From CAYVBE01 sp964448935 (GTDB lineage: Bacteria > Planctomycetota > Brocadiia > SM23-32), in NCBI GenBank assembly GCA_964448935.1, contig CAYVBE010000001.1:10694-74693 (forward strand): a DNA stretch of 64,000 bases. Reading direction: 5' to 3'. Made by a program: the position numbers and the translations under genes. This document shows positions 1 to 8,980 of this stretch, one piece after another; positions within the stretch are counted from its first letter, which is position 1, and each line of letters opens with the position of its first letter. The notes beneath the pieces were generated by a model. The model was not told the DNA's origin. It did no database searches and saw nothing but the letters and a program-made list of their open reading frames with translations.

Positions 1-769
1 CGGCGGCCTGCCGCGCGTCACGCAGTTGTTCGAGGCGCGCACGCCGAAATCGCCCGCCGTCATGAGCGAGATTGACGGCGTCATCACCGACATCGAGCGC
101 AAGCGCGGCCGGACCATGATCAAGGTCCAGGACCCCGAGTCCGAAATCGAGTCCGAGCACAGCGTGCCGGCCGGAAAGCACCTGCGTGTTCACCGGGGCG
201 ACCACGTTACCGCCGGCCAGCCGCTGGTGGACGGACCACTGGTGCTGGACGAACTGCTGGAGATCTGCGGTGAGGAGGCCCTGCACGAGTACATGCTGCA
301 GGAGATCCAAAACGTCTACCGCACGCAGGACGCAACCATTGATGACAAGCACTTCGAGGTGCTCATCGCCCAGATGACCCGCCGGGTGCGCGTCACCAGG
401 TCGGGCGACACCTCCTTCCTGCCGCAGCAGTTGGTGGACAGGTTCGAGTTCCGGGACGTCAACGAAGAGGTGATGCAGGAGGGCGGCGACCCGGCCCAGT
501 CGGAGCCCGTCATCCTGGGCATCACCAAGGCGGCGCTCAACAGCGAAAGTTTCATCAGCGCCGCATCGTTCCAGAACACCACCCGCGTGCTCACGCGCGC
601 CGCGCTGGGGGGCGCCGTGGACCCGCTGGAAGGGCTGAAGGAAAACGTGATCCTGGGTCACCTGATACCCTCGGGCACGGGCTTCCCGGCCCTGAGGGGC
701 GGCAAGGCGCAGAGGACGGAGCTGGGCAAGCCCTCCCGTGGGCTTGAAGAGCCGGCCGAAACGGGCTAA
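1..769 (+). CDS. rpoC: DNA-directed RNA polymerase subunit beta' (C-terminal part)
   Basis: This is the 3' end of rpoC; the reading frame is open from base 2 and the 5' part lies outside the window. The last ~255 residues begin GGLPRVTQLFEAR, a strongly conserved stretch of the beta' C-terminal domain. They include the block around QLVDRFEFRDVNEEV and the near-terminal ILGITKAALNSESFISAASFQ segment that packs near the trigger-loop base and the omega contact. The final ~20 residues are a variable tail. The gene is followed 59 bp later by rpsL, the standard rpoBC-str order. Identification is secure; only the missing N-terminal part limits the description. Confidence 0.97.
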   Translation, partial: GGLPRVTQLFEARTPKSPAVMSEIDGVITDIERKRGRTMIKVQDPESEIESEHSVPAGKHLRVHRGDHVTAGQPLVDGPLVLDELLEICGEEALHEYMLQEIQNVYRTQDATIDDKHFEVLIAQMTRRVRVTRSGDTSFLPQQLVDRFEFRDVNEEVMQEGGDPAQSEPVILGITKAALNSESFISAASFQNTTRVLTRAALGGAVDPLEGLKENVILGHLIPSGTGFPALRGGKAQRTELGKPSRGLEEPAETG

Positions 770-828
770 AATGAAACTCCGACGGTTCACCTGAAATCCC
801 TTTGTTGAGTGACGAGAGGGCCGCGTAT

Positions 829-1200
829 ATGCCTACGATCAACCAGTTGGTCCGCAAGGGCCGCAGCAGAAAGAGAAAAAAGCAGAAGCGGCCCGCCCTG
901 GGCGGCTGTCCCCAGAAAAGGGGGGTCTGCCTGTATGTGACCACGCGGACGCCCAAAAAGCCGAACTCCGCGCTGCGGAAAGTGGCGCGCGTGCGGCTGA
1001 GCAACGGCCGCGAGATTACCGCCTACATCCCCGGCGAAGGTCACAACCTGCAGGAGCATAACATCGTGCTCGTGCGCGGCGGGCGTGTGCGGGACCTGCC
1101 CGGCGTGCGCTACCACATCGTGCGCGGCACGCTGGACACCATGGGTGTGCCGGACCGCCGACGCAGCCGTTCGCACTACGGCACCAAGAAACCCTCGTGA
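829..1200 (+). CDS. rpsL: 30S ribosomal protein S12
   Basis: S12 sits at the decoding centre of the small subunit and affects translational fidelity. The 123-residue product has the normal length and shows MPTINQLVRKGR at the start, CPQKRGVC, the PKKPNSALRKVARVRL loop where streptomycin-resistance changes normally occur (the lysines are wild type), and GEGHNLQEH near the middle. An in-frame TTG lies 27 bp upstream, but the ATG at 829 is chosen because it gives the family N terminus and is preceded by GAGAGGG at a suitable distance. It is co-oriented with rpoC and rpsG, as in most bacterial str operons. Confidence 0.97.
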   Translation: MPTINQLVRKGRSRKRKKQKRPALGGCPQKRGVCLYVTTRTPKKPNSALRKVARVRLSNGREITAYIPGEGHNLQEHNIVLVRGGRVRDLPGVRYHIVRGTLDTMGVPDRRRSRSHYGTKKPS

Positions 1201-1230
1201 GAGCGGCCTTAGCGGAGAGACTGACAGACG

Positions 1231-1707
1231 ATGATTACCGACTACGACTTCCCGGACCCCTACCTGAAGCCGGACCCCCGGTTCAAAAACAAACTGGTCA
1301 GTAAGTTTATCAACTACCTGATGAAGCGGGGGAAGAAGAGCACGGCCCAGAGGATCTTCTACGATGCCATGGACCTGGTGGCGGACCGCCTGGACGTGGA
1401 GCCGCTGGAGGCGTTCCAGACGGCGCTGTCCAACGTGGCGCCCATCATCGAGGTCCGCTCGCGCCGCATCGGCGGTATGACCTATCAGGTGCCCACCGAG
1501 GTGAGCGACAAACGCCGCATCAACCTGGCCATGCGCTGGATGGTGGGGGCCGCCCGCGACAAGAAGGGCCGGCCGATGCACCTGCGGCTTGCCGACGAGA
1601 TAATGGACGCCTATCACCGCCAGGGCACCGCCTACGAGCGCCGGGAGAACACGCACAAGATGGCCGAGGCCAACCGGGCCTTCGCCCACTTCTCCAGACG
1701 GCGCTGA
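1231..1707 (+). CDS. rpsG: 30S ribosomal protein S7
   Basis: S7 nucleates assembly of the 16S 3' head domain. The 158-residue product matches the family length and carries the RNA-contacting KFINYLMKRGKKSTAQRI segment, EVRSRRIGGMTYQVP and a C-terminal HKMAEANRAFAHF. The ATG follows AGCGGAGAGA by about 11 bases and lies 30 bp after the rpsL stop, so the two are cotranscribed. In other bacteria S7 regulates the str operon by binding the rpsL-rpsG spacer; this spacer is too short for me to recognise a copy of that site. Confidence 0.97.
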   Translation: MITDYDFPDPYLKPDPRFKNKLVSKFINYLMKRGKKSTAQRIFYDAMDLVADRLDVEPLEAFQTALSNVAPIIEVRSRRIGGMTYQVPTEVSDKRRINLAMRWMVGAARDKKGRPMHLRLADEIMDAYHRQGTAYERRENTHKMAEANRAFAHFSRRR

Positions 1708-1744
1708 CCGACCGGCCGAGCACGCGGTGTTCCGATGCACCATA

Positions 1745-1772
1745 AGGGGTGCGGGAAATTGCCCGCGCCCCT
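1745..1772 (+). terminator. Hairpin between rpsG and fusA
   Basis: An 11-base arm beginning AGGGGTGCGGG pairs with CCCGCGCCCCT across a six-base loop, with one G-U pair. It is followed by the short T-rich GACTTTTAG. It may be a weak terminator or attenuator that sets the ratio of EF-G to ribosomal proteins, or a processing site. The U tract is too poor for a confident intrinsic terminator. Confidence 0.45.
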
Positions 1773-1813
1773 GACTTTTAGAGAGCCCCGTTGCTGCTGG
1801 AGCGTGCATCTGC

Positions 1814-3895
1814 ATGAGCACGGACCTGACCCACCTGCGAAACATCGGCATTGCCGCCCATATTGATGCCGGCAAGACCACCGTCACCGAGCGCGTCCTC
1901 TACTACAGCGGCCGCCTGCACCGCATGGGCAGCGTGGACGAGGGCACCGCCACCATGGACTGGAAGCCCCAGGAGCAGGAGCGGGGCATTACCATCGTCT
2001 CGGCCGCCACCTCCTGTTTTTGGAAGCTTCCCCGCACCGGCAACGACTCCCAGCGGGAGCAGCAGTTCCAGGTTAACATCATTGACACGCCGGGGCACGT
2101 GGACTTCACCGTGGAGGTCGAGCGCTGCCTGCGCGTGCTGGACGGTGTGGTGGTGGTCTTCTGCGGCGTGGCCGGCGTGCAGGCGCAGAGCGAGACCGTC
2201 TGGCACCAGGCCGAGCGATACGGCGTCCCGCGCATCGTGTTCGTCAACAAAATGGACCGCGTCGGCAGCGATTTTCCGCGCGTGGTGGAGGACATTCGCG
2301 AGCGGCTGGGGGCCAACGCCGTGCCCGTCCAACTGCCCCTGCGCCGGGACGGCGAATTCGTGGGCGCCATTGACCTGATCCAGCGCGAGGCCGTCTTCTA
2401 CGAGGAAGAATCTCTCGGCGCGCGCTATGAGGTCGCGCCTATCCCCGAAGAGCGTATGGACGAGGTCGAGTACCGGCGGGAAAGTCTGGTGGAGGCCGTC
2501 TGCGAGGAGGTCGAGTGGATGGCGGACAAGTTCCTGGCCGAGGAAGCGATCACCGTGGATGACATCCACCGGGGCCTGCGCCAGGCGTGCGTGGCCGGCG
2601 ACCTGCACCCCGTCCTCTGCGGCGCCGCACTGCGCAACCGCGGCATACAACAACTGCTGGACGCGGTCTGCCGCTACCTGCCCTCGCCCGGCGACATGCC
2701 GCCCGTGCGGGGCGCCAACCCCCGCAACGGGGATGAGGTGGAACGCCACGCCGACCCCGAGGAGCCCCTCAGCGCCATCGCCTTCAAAATCCAGGCCGAC
2801 CGCCACGGGGACCTCTTCTACACCCGCGTTTACAGCGGCGTGCTGGAGGACCGCTCGCGGGTCTACAACGCCAACCAGGACCGCATGGAGAACGTCACGC
2901 GCATCTACCGGATGCACGCCAACTCGCGCCAACAGCTCGATCAGGCGGGCCCGGGTGCCATTGTTGCGCTGGTGGGCCTGCGGGAGACCGTCACCGGCGA
3001 CACCCTCTGCGACCGCAGCGATCCGATTGTCTGCGAGCGGATGGAGTTCCCCGAGACCGTCATCTCCATGGCCATCGAGCCCAGGACACAGGCCGACCGC
3101 AAAAAGCTGGACCAGGCCCTGGAGGAGCTTGCCCGCGAGGACCCAACCTTCCACCAGGGTGTGGACTCACAGACCGGCCAGTTGCTCATCAGCGGCATGG
3201 GTGAGCTACACCTGGACATCATCCGGGACCGCCTGCTGCGGGAGTTCAACGTCGAGGCGCGCATCGGCGAGCCCCGCGTCTCCTACCGCGAGAGCCTGAA
3301 GGAAGCCGTGACCGTGGGGGAGACCTTCCAGAAGGAGATGGAGGGCAACGCGCAGTTTGCGCGCGTTGAGATACACTTCGAGCCGAACCGCGGCCAGGGG
3401 CTGGTCTTCCGCAACGAGGTGCCCAAGGAGCAACTGCCCCTGCCGATGGCCCACGCCGTGGAGGAGACTCTGACCACCGCGCCGTCGGGGCCGCTCTACG
3501 GTTTTCCGTTGATTGACGTTACCGCGACGCTTCTGCGCGCCGAGGTCCGCCCCGGTGAGTCCACCGAACTTGCGTTCGAGGCAGCGGCCGCCGGCGCGCT
3601 GCGTGAGGCACTGGAGGAGGGCGGCTGCGAGCTGTACGAGCCGTACATGCGTCTGGAAATCGTCACCGGCGAGGAGAACCTGGGCGACGTCATCAGCTAC
3701 GTCACCAGTTGCCGGGGCGCCATTCTGGAGATGCACCCCCGCGATAACCTGCGGGTGATCCGCGCCGAGGCGCCCCTGTCCGAGCTGTTCGGTTTCGCCA
3801 CGCAACTGCGTTCCCTCACCCAGGGACGCGGCACTCACACCATGGAACCGTGGGAATATCGCCCCGTGCCCGAAGATATGGTTGACTTTACGTGA
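1814..3895 (+). CDS. fusA: Translation elongation factor G
   Basis: EF-G is the GTPase that drives translocation and, with RRF, ribosome recycling. The 693-residue protein has all G motifs: AHIDAGKTT (G1, about residues 13-21), RGITI (G2/switch), DTPGHVDF (G3) and NKMD (G4). The beta-barrel domain II and domains III-V follow, including GMGELHLDIIRDR in domain III. Between G2 and G3 the sequence after CFWK carries roughly 15 extra residues compared with Escherichia coli EF-G (around 72-88). The ATG at 1814 gives the canonical N terminus; a GGAG lies about 11 bases upstream. A 106 bp spacer with a hairpin separates it from rpsG. Paralogous EF-G types exist in planctomycetes, and I cannot tell from one copy which type this is. 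Confidence 0.95.
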   Translation: MSTDLTHLRNIGIAAHIDAGKTTVTERVLYYSGRLHRMGSVDEGTATMDWKPQEQERGITIVSAATSCFWKLPRTGNDSQREQQFQVNIIDTPGHVDFTVEVERCLRVLDGVVVVFCGVAGVQAQSETVWHQAERYGVPRIVFVNKMDRVGSDFPRVVEDIRERLGANAVPVQLPLRRDGEFVGAIDLIQREAVFYEEESLGARYEVAPIPEERMDEVEYRRESLVEAVCEEVEWMADKFLAEEAITVDDIHRGLRQACVAGDLHPVLCGAALRNRGIQQLLDAVCRYLPSPGDMPPVRGANPRNGDEVERHADPEEPLSAIAFKIQADRHGDLFYTRVYSGVLEDRSRVYNANQDRMENVTRIYRMHANSRQQLDQAGPGAIVALVGLRETVTGDTLCDRSDPIVCERMEFPETVISMAIEPRTQADRKKLDQALEELAREDPTFHQGVDSQTGQLLISGMGELHLDIIRDRLLREFNVEARIGEPRVSYRESLKEAVTVGETFQKEMEGNAQFARVEIHFEPNRGQGLVFRNEVPKEQLPLPMAHAVEETLTTAPSGPLYGFPLIDVTATLLRAEVRPGESTELAFEAAAAGALREALEEGGCELYEPYMRLEIVTGEENLGDVISYVTSCRGAILEMHPRDNLRVIRAEAPLSELFGFATQLRSLTQGRGTHTMEPWEYRPVPEDMVDFT

Positions 3896-3959
3896 CGGGC
3901 CGCTATGCTTGTCACGTTTGGCACGGAAGGCTTAGACACCCATTCGGAAGGCGATTTCG

Positions 3960-5813
3960 ATGAAACGAGAAACCCACCGTGTGACCTTCGAGCCCGAAGG
4001 CCGCAGCGTCTTTGTCCTGGACGGAACCAAACTTGTGGAAGCGGCCGGGCGGGCCGGCGTCATCCTGAACCAGCCCTGCGGCGGCGAGGGCACCTGCGGC
4101 AAGTGCCGCGTGGAGGTCCTCGAACACGCTCCCCCGCCCACCGAAGCCGACCGCCGGCACCTTTCGGACCAGCAACTTGAATCCGGATGGCGGCTCGCCT
4201 GCCAGCTCTCCGTCCAGGGCGACATTGTGGTCTCCGTGCCCCAGGAAACGCGCTTCTTCGAGCAGCTTGTGCTTACCGAGGGGGAGGGGTGCAAATACCC
4301 CTTCGAGCCCTACGTGCGCAAAGTCTTCACCGAGGTGCCGGCTGCCACCGTCGAGGACCAGCGCAGTGACCTGGACCGCGTGAAGGACGCCGTGGGCGAC
4401 GGCGCCCTGAAGGCCGATCTGGCCCTCATCCGCGCGCTGCCGGGCATTCTGCGGGAGTCCACCGATGGCGTAACAATCGTGCTGGAAGGGCAGGAAATCC
4501 AGCACGTCGAAAGCGGCAACACCGTGCAGGACATGTGGGGCGTGGCTTTCGACATCGGGACCACCACCATCGTGGGCTCGCTGATGAACCTGGCCGGGCC
4601 CCCGGGTTCGTCCTCCCACGCCGTAGCAGCGCGGACCAATCCGCAGCTCCACTTCGGCGACGACGTGGTCAGCCGAATCAGCTACGTGGAGAAGAACCGC
4701 GATGGCCTGGACAAGCTGCGCAAGCGCCTGCTGGCCTGCCTGAACGAGATCATCATCGAACTGTGCGAGGCGGTGGACACCGATCCGGAGTTCATCTACG
4801 AGGTCACCGCCGTCGGCAACACCACCATGAGCCACATCTTTCTGGGGATTGACCCCTCGCCGATAGCGCACGCCCCCTACGTTGCCGTGGTGCGGGAGGC
4901 GGTGGACGTCAAGGCGCGGGAGGTGGGCCTGGACGTGAACCGCAATGCCAACCTCCACATGCTGCCCAACATCGCCGGTTTCGTGGGCAGCGACACCGTC
5001 GCGCTCATACTTGCTTCCGGCATGGCCAAGGAGGACGGCGTGCGGCTGGCCATTGACATCGGCACGAACGGCGAGGTGGTGCTGGGCAACCGGGACAGGC
5101 TGCTGGCCTGTTCCTGCGCGGCGGGGCCGGCCTTCGAGGGGGCGCGGATACGCTACGGCATGCGCGCCACGGAGGGCGCCATAAGCAAGGTCATCATCAA
5201 CGACGAGATCGAGGTGGCCGTCATCGGCGGCGGCCGGGCCACGGGCATCTGCGGCAGCGGGTTGATTGACGCCGTCGCAGCGCTGCTGGACGCCGGGGTG
5301 ATAGACGAGACGGGTCGGATTCTGAACCCGGAGGAGGCGTCGTCCGATCAGCCGGAGGCTCTGCGCGAGTCGCTCACCTCCTTCGAGGACCAGCCGGCGG
5401 TGATCCTGGTGTCCGCGCGGGAGAGCAAGACGGGCGAGCCCGTGCTGCTGACGCAGCGTGACGTGCGGGAGGTCCAACTGGCCAAGGCGGCCGTTCAGGC
5501 GGGCATACAGGTGCTGCTGGACGAGTTCGGTATACAGGCGGGGGATATCGCGCAGGTGCTGCTGGCGGGGGGATTCGGCAACTTCATCCGGCGCTCCAAC
5601 GCCAAGCGCATCGGCCTGCTGCCGCAGGTCAGCAACGATCACATCGAGTTCCTGGGCAATGCGGCGTCCACCGGCTCCAAGACGGCGCTGGTCTGTGCGT
5701 CATGCCGGGAGGAGGCGGAGCGGCTGAGCCGTTCCACCGAGTACGTGGAACTGGCCACGCGGACGGACTTCCAGCTCTATTTCAGTGAAGGGATGATCTT
5801 CGGGGCAGGATAG
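3960..5813 (+). CDS. RACo-like ATP-dependent corrinoid protein reactivator (2Fe-2S + ASKHA)
   Basis: The protein resembles RACo-type reductive activators, which use ATP hydrolysis to drive electrons uphill and reset Co(II) corrinoid proteins to Co(I). Residues 1-95 form a plant-type 2Fe-2S domain with C40, C46, C49 and C81. After a linker, residues ~180-600 form the actin-like ASKHA domain, with FDIGTTTIVGSL (phosphate 1) at ~198, IDIGTNGEVVLGN and LLAGGFGNFIRR. The length of 617 fits the family. The ATG follows GGAAGG by eight bases. It lies 64 bp after fusA with no corrinoid methyltransferase next to it, so its partner is not visible here. Other ferredoxin-ASKHA proteins of unknown target share this architecture, so the substrate is inferred. 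Confidence 0.85.
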   Translation: MKRETHRVTFEPEGRSVFVLDGTKLVEAAGRAGVILNQPCGGEGTCGKCRVEVLEHAPPPTEADRRHLSDQQLESGWRLACQLSVQGDIVVSVPQETRFFEQLVLTEGEGCKYPFEPYVRKVFTEVPAATVEDQRSDLDRVKDAVGDGALKADLALIRALPGILRESTDGVTIVLEGQEIQHVESGNTVQDMWGVAFDIGTTTIVGSLMNLAGPPGSSSHAVAARTNPQLHFGDDVVSRISYVEKNRDGLDKLRKRLLACLNEIIIELCEAVDTDPEFIYEVTAVGNTTMSHIFLGIDPSPIAHAPYVAVVREAVDVKAREVGLDVNRNANLHMLPNIAGFVGSDTVALILASGMAKEDGVRLAIDIGTNGEVVLGNRDRLLACSCAAGPAFEGARIRYGMRATEGAISKVIINDEIEVAVIGGGRATGICGSGLIDAVAALLDAGVIDETGRILNPEEASSDQPEALRESLTSFEDQPAVILVSARESKTGEPVLLTQRDVREVQLAKAAVQAGIQVLLDEFGIQAGDIAQVLLAGGFGNFIRRSNAKRIGLLPQVSNDHIEFLGNAASTGSKTALVCASCREEAERLSRSTEYVELATRTDFQLYFSEGMIFGAG

Positions 5814-5822
5814 CTTCGTGTC

Positions 5823-5856
5823 ATTGCCAGCCCGCGCCGTTCGCGGGGGCGGCAAT
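5823..5856. terminator. Hairpin between convergent genes
   Basis: ATTGCC pairs with GGCAAT and the inner CCCGCG pairs with CGCGGG around a five-base loop. It lies between the convergent RACo-like gene and frr, where a bidirectional terminator would be expected. No strong U tract is present on either side. Confidence 0.5.
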
Positions 5857-5886
5857 CCGGCCGTCGGCATGCGTGCGGACGCCGGG

Positions 5887-6447
5887 TCAGACCTTCATGA
5901 TATCTTCCGTCTTCTTCTCGAGCGTCTCGTCAATCTCGTCTTCGTACTGATCGGTCAGATCCTGGACCTGCTCTTTGGCGCGGCGGCAGATGTCTTCGCT
6001 GACGCCGGCCTGTTTCTCCTCCTGGTCTACCTGGCGGTTGGCGTCCCGGCGGACGTTACGCACGGCGATGCGCGCCTCTTCGGCCAGGGTTCGGACGCGG
6101 TTGGCCATCTTCTCACGCCTTTCCTGGCTAAGGGGCGGCACGGCCAGGCGGATCACCTTGCCGTCGTTCTGCGGGTGGATGCCCACGTCGCTGGTCTGTA
6201 TGGCCTTCTCGATCTCGCCCAGGGAGTTCGGATCGTAGGGCTTGATGACGATCAACTGCGGGTCGGGCACGGCGATCTGGGCTATCTGCTTCAGCGGCGT
6301 GGGGGAGCCGTAGTAATCCACGCGGATGCTGTCCACCAGCCCGGCGCTGGCCGTTCCCGTGCGGATGCCCCGCAGGTTGTCCCGTAAGACTTCCACGGCT
6401 TTCTCCATCCGCATCTCTGCGTCCAGCAGGATTTCATCAATCGGCAT
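5887..6447 (-). CDS. frr: Ribosome recycling factor
   Basis: RRF splits post-termination ribosomes together with EF-G. The 186-residue product has the family length and shows RMEKAVEVLRDNLRGIRTGTAS at the start, the domain II segment PLKQIAQIAVPDPQLIVIKP, and a C-terminal helix with RVRTLAEEARIAVRNVRRDAN. The ATG is preceded by GGAG eight bases upstream, inside the 3' end of pyrH. The two genes overlap by 11 bp, so translation is probably coupled. It is the last gene of the rpsB-tsf-pyrH-frr unit. Confidence 0.97.
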   Translation of the reverse strand: MPIDEILLDAEMRMEKAVEVLRDNLRGIRTGTASAGLVDSIRVDYYGSPTPLKQIAQIAVPDPQLIVIKPYDPNSLGEIEKAIQTSDVGIHPQNDGKVIRLAVPPLSQERREKMANRVRTLAEEARIAVRNVRRDANRQVDQEEKQAGVSEDICRRAKEQVQDLTDQYEDEIDETLEKKTEDIMKV

Positions 6448-7168
6448 CTTCCGAGCTCCGTATGAGAGTTCCCACGTTCTCGCCGGCGGCTGCGCGCCGG
6501 ATATTGGCCCCTCGGGCGAAGTTGAACACCCGCACCGGCAGGTCGTGCTGCATGCACAGGGATATCGCCGCGAGGTCCATCACCCCAAGCCTGTGCTCCA
6601 GTATCCGGCGGTAGGATATCTGGTCGAACAGTTGCGCCCCCGCGTCCTCCTCGGGATCGGCGGAATAGACGCCGTCCACCCGTGTGGCCTTCAGCAGCAG
6701 GTCCGCGCCAATCTCCACGGCGCGCAGGGCGGCTGCGGTGTCGGTGGTCAGCAGGGGGTTACCCGTGCCGCCGGCCAGCAGGACGATGTTCCCCTCCTGC
6801 AGGTCGGCCATGCAGCGGTCGGGCTCGAAGGCTGTGGCCATGCGGGGTATGGCGAAGGCACTGTAGTGCGTGGCCGGCACGCCGCGGGCCTGCAGCACGT
6901 CGCGCAGCAGCAGGGCGTTCACCACGGTGGCCAGCATTCCGGCGTAGTCGGCCAGTATTCGGCCGCGGCCCTCGGGGCAGAAGGTGGCGCCCCGGATGAC
7001 GTTGCCCCCGCCCAGGACGACAGCGAGTTGGGGCCCCGAGCCGTGAACCGCCGCCAGCTCTTCACCGAGGAACTGGAGCGCTTCCTTCTGGAAGGGCGCC
7101 GGCCCCTCGCCGGAGAGCGCGTTACCGCTCAGCTTCAGCAGCACGCGTTGTGGCGCAGGCTCCTCCAT
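6437..7168 (-). CDS. pyrH: UMP kinase
   Basis: UMP kinase phosphorylates UMP to UDP with ATP in pyrimidine synthesis. The 243-residue product belongs to the amino-acid-kinase fold: RVLLKLSGNAL (ATP-binding lysines) near the start, VLGGGNVIRG, DYAGMLATVVNALLLRD, LLAGGTGNPLLTTDTAAALRA and LLKATRVDGVYSADP. The frame stays open upstream, but the ATG at 7168 gives the family N terminus and sits just after GGAGGGAGAC. It is 14 bp downstream of tsf and overlaps frr, the common bacterial order. Confidence 0.96.
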   Translation of the reverse strand: MEEPAPQRVLLKLSGNALSGEGPAPFQKEALQFLGEELAAVHGSGPQLAVVLGGGNVIRGATFCPEGRGRILADYAGMLATVVNALLLRDVLQARGVPATHYSAFAIPRMATAFEPDRCMADLQEGNIVLLAGGTGNPLLTTDTAAALRAVEIGADLLLKATRVDGVYSADPEEDAGAQLFDQISYRRILEHRLGVMDLAAISLCMQHDLPVRVFNFARGANIRRAAAGENVGTLIRSSEDAD

Positions 7169-7182
7169 CGGTCTCCCTCCCG

Positions 7183-7779
7183 CTACTCTTCGCCCATCTC
7201 CATGCGGACGAAGCGGACGATCTCGATGTTCTCCCCGAGTGTGGCAATCTGCTGCTTTACGTGTTCGGCAACGGTCAGGGAGTCGTCGCCGATGTACTCC
7301 TGTTCCAGCAGGCAGCACTGGCTGTAGAACTTGCGCAGCTTGCCCTCGACGATTTTCTCCTGGATGTGCTCGGGCTTGTCGGCGCACTGCTGCCGGTATA
7401 TCTCGCGTTCGGCCTTGACGATATCCTCGGGCAGCTCCTCGGGCCGGACCGCCTGCGGCTTCATGGCGGCTACCTGCATGGCTATCTGGCGGCCAAGCTC
7501 CTGGAATTCATCGCTTCGGGCCACGAAGTCGGTCTCGCACGCCAGCTCCACCAGGACGCCCAGGCGGTTGTTGTGGTGCACGTAGGCGAAGACGGCGCCT
7601 TCGGCGGTCTCGCGCCCGCGTTTCTCCTGCGCCATGGCCAGGCCCTTCTCGCGCAGCAGCGTGAGCGCCTTGTCCATGTTGCCTTCGGCCTCGACCAGTG
7701 CTCTTTTGCAGTCCATCAGTCCGGCGGACGTCTGATCGCGCAACTCCTTCACCTGTTGAGCGCCGATCTCCATGTGCAT
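7183..7779 (-). CDS. tsf: Translation elongation factor Ts
   Basis: EF-Ts is the nucleotide-exchange factor for EF-Tu. The 198-residue product is of the short type, with one core subdomain instead of the longer proteobacterial form. It has VKELRDQTSAGLMDCKRAL (UBA-like N-terminal domain), ETDFVARSDEF, the conserved Tu contact containing the TDFV motif, and a C-terminal GENIEIVRFVRMEMG. Two ATGs six bases apart (7779 and 7773) could start it; both lie within reach of the same GCAGGAG. Downstream spacing to pyrH is 14 bp. Confidence 0.96.
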   Translation of the reverse strand: MHMEIGAQQVKELRDQTSAGLMDCKRALVEAEGNMDKALTLLREKGLAMAQEKRGRETAEGAVFAYVHHNNRLGVLVELACETDFVARSDEFQELGRQIAMQVAAMKPQAVRPEELPEDIVKAEREIYRQQCADKPEHIQEKIVEGKLRKFYSQCCLLEQEYIGDDSLTVAEHVKQQIATLGENIEIVRFVRMEMGEE

Positions 7780-7846
7780 CTGTCTCCTGCGGTGTTGTTG
7801 TCCGGTTTATATTCGGTGGGTCCGTTCCGGACAGGGCGGCGGGGGC

Positions 7847-8710
7847 TCAGGCTTCCGTCGCCTGCCCGGTGGATGACTCGACTGCATCTTCCTGCTTTTC
7901 CGCTTCGTCGGCCGGTGCCTCTTCAGCGTGCTCGGAGGCTGTCTCTTCGTCGGCCGGCGCTTCCTCTGCCTCGGCCTCTTCGGCGGGTTGTGCCTCTTCC
8001 TCCGGTGCCTGCCGGGGGCCCCGCCCGCTTCTCTGCAGCCCGGCGTTCACGGCGTCGGCCATGGTCTGGAGAAATATCTCGATGGCGGCAATGGAATCGT
8101 CGTTCCCCGGCACAACCACGTCAATGTCGGCCGGGTCGGCGTTGGTGTCGGCCAGGGCCACGATCGGGATATCGAGCTTGACGGCCTCGCGGACGGCGAT
8201 ATGCTCGCGCGCGGGGTCCACCATGACAATCAGGCCGGGCAGCCTGTCCATCTCGCGCACGCCGCCCAGGTTGCGCAGAATCTTGCGTTTCTCGCGGCGC
8301 AGCGCGGAGACCATTTTCTTGCTGTACATGCCCATCTGTCCGGTGCGCTCCAGGTCTTCGAGCTCTTCCAGCCGGTCCAGCCGGTCTCGGATGGTGACGT
8401 AGTTGGTCAGCAGTCCGCCGGGCCACCTGTCGGCAACGTAAGGCATGCCACAGCGTTCCGCCTCGCGCCTGACCAGGGGGGCGGCCTGTTTTTTGGTGCC
8501 GGCGAACAGGATGTATTTCCCGCGCCCGGCGATGGCCCGGGTCAGCCTCTGCCCCACGATGAGGCCGCGCAGCGTCTCGCGCAGGTCAATGATGTGGATC
8601 AGGTTGCGGCGCTTGAAGATGTACGGCTTCATGGCCGGGTTCCAGCGGCTCGTTCGATGGCCGAAGTGGAAGCCCGCTTTGATCAGTTCTCTGATGTTGA
8701 TTCTGTCCAA
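7847..8710 (-). CDS. rpsB: 30S ribosomal protein S2
   Basis: S2 bridges the head and body of the small subunit. The start chosen is TTG at 8710, because GGGAGAAG lies just upstream and translation then begins MDRINIRELIKAGFHFGHRT, the family N terminus. The frame is open further upstream, but that part is non-homologous and overlaps the promoter. The body shows GTKKQAAPLVRREAERCG and RWPGGLLTNYVTIRDRL. After about residue 230 there is a low-complexity tail of ~55 residues made mostly of Glu and Ala, unlike E. coli S2. It is the first gene of the rpsB-tsf-pyrH-frr operon and has a 150-base leader. Confidence 0.95.
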   Translation of the reverse strand: MDRINIRELIKAGFHFGHRTSRWNPAMKPYIFKRRNLIHIIDLRETLRGLIVGQRLTRAIAGRGKYILFAGTKKQAAPLVRREAERCGMPYVADRWPGGLLTNYVTIRDRLDRLEELEDLERTGQMGMYSKKMVSALRREKRKILRNLGGVREMDRLPGLIVMVDPAREHIAVREAVKLDIPIVALADTNADPADIDVVVPGNDDSIAAIEIFLQTMADAVNAGLQRSGRGPRQAPEEEAQPAEEAEAEEAPADEETASEHAEEAPADEAEKQEDAVESSTGQATEA

Positions 8711-8866
8711 GCTCTTCTCCCAAAGTGCATATGCCGTTGTGCAAGTGAAGCCGGCCCTCCACCCCGCAGCACCGCGCCGGCATATTGTTGTACGCGTAAT
8801 GCCCCGTGGCGTGGAACAGGCCGAGGTACGCAAGGAAAGCTCACACCCGAAAGGTCCAACACCGGC

Positions 8867-8895
8867 AATATACCCAATTGCAGTCCCTCTGTCAA
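8867..8895 (-). promoter_or_regulatory. Sigma70-type promoter of rpsB operon
   Basis: On the minus strand TTGACA (8895-8890) is followed after exactly 17 bp by TATATT (8872-8867), close to consensus. Transcription should begin near 8860, leaving a leader of about 150 nt before the rpsB TTG start, room enough for the S2-dependent autoregulation known in other bacteria. Confidence 0.8.
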
Positions 8896-8980
8896 GCAAA
8901 CCGGCCGGCGACATCCCCGTGTCCCTCCGGTATTTGCCACCGAGCCGGGCCCCCGATTCGGTCTATATGTGTTGGGTGGC

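Noticed and set aside
1778..3154. 458-codon minus-strand frame opposite fusA
   Set aside because: It is the complement of a fully conserved EF-G and has no recognisable domain.
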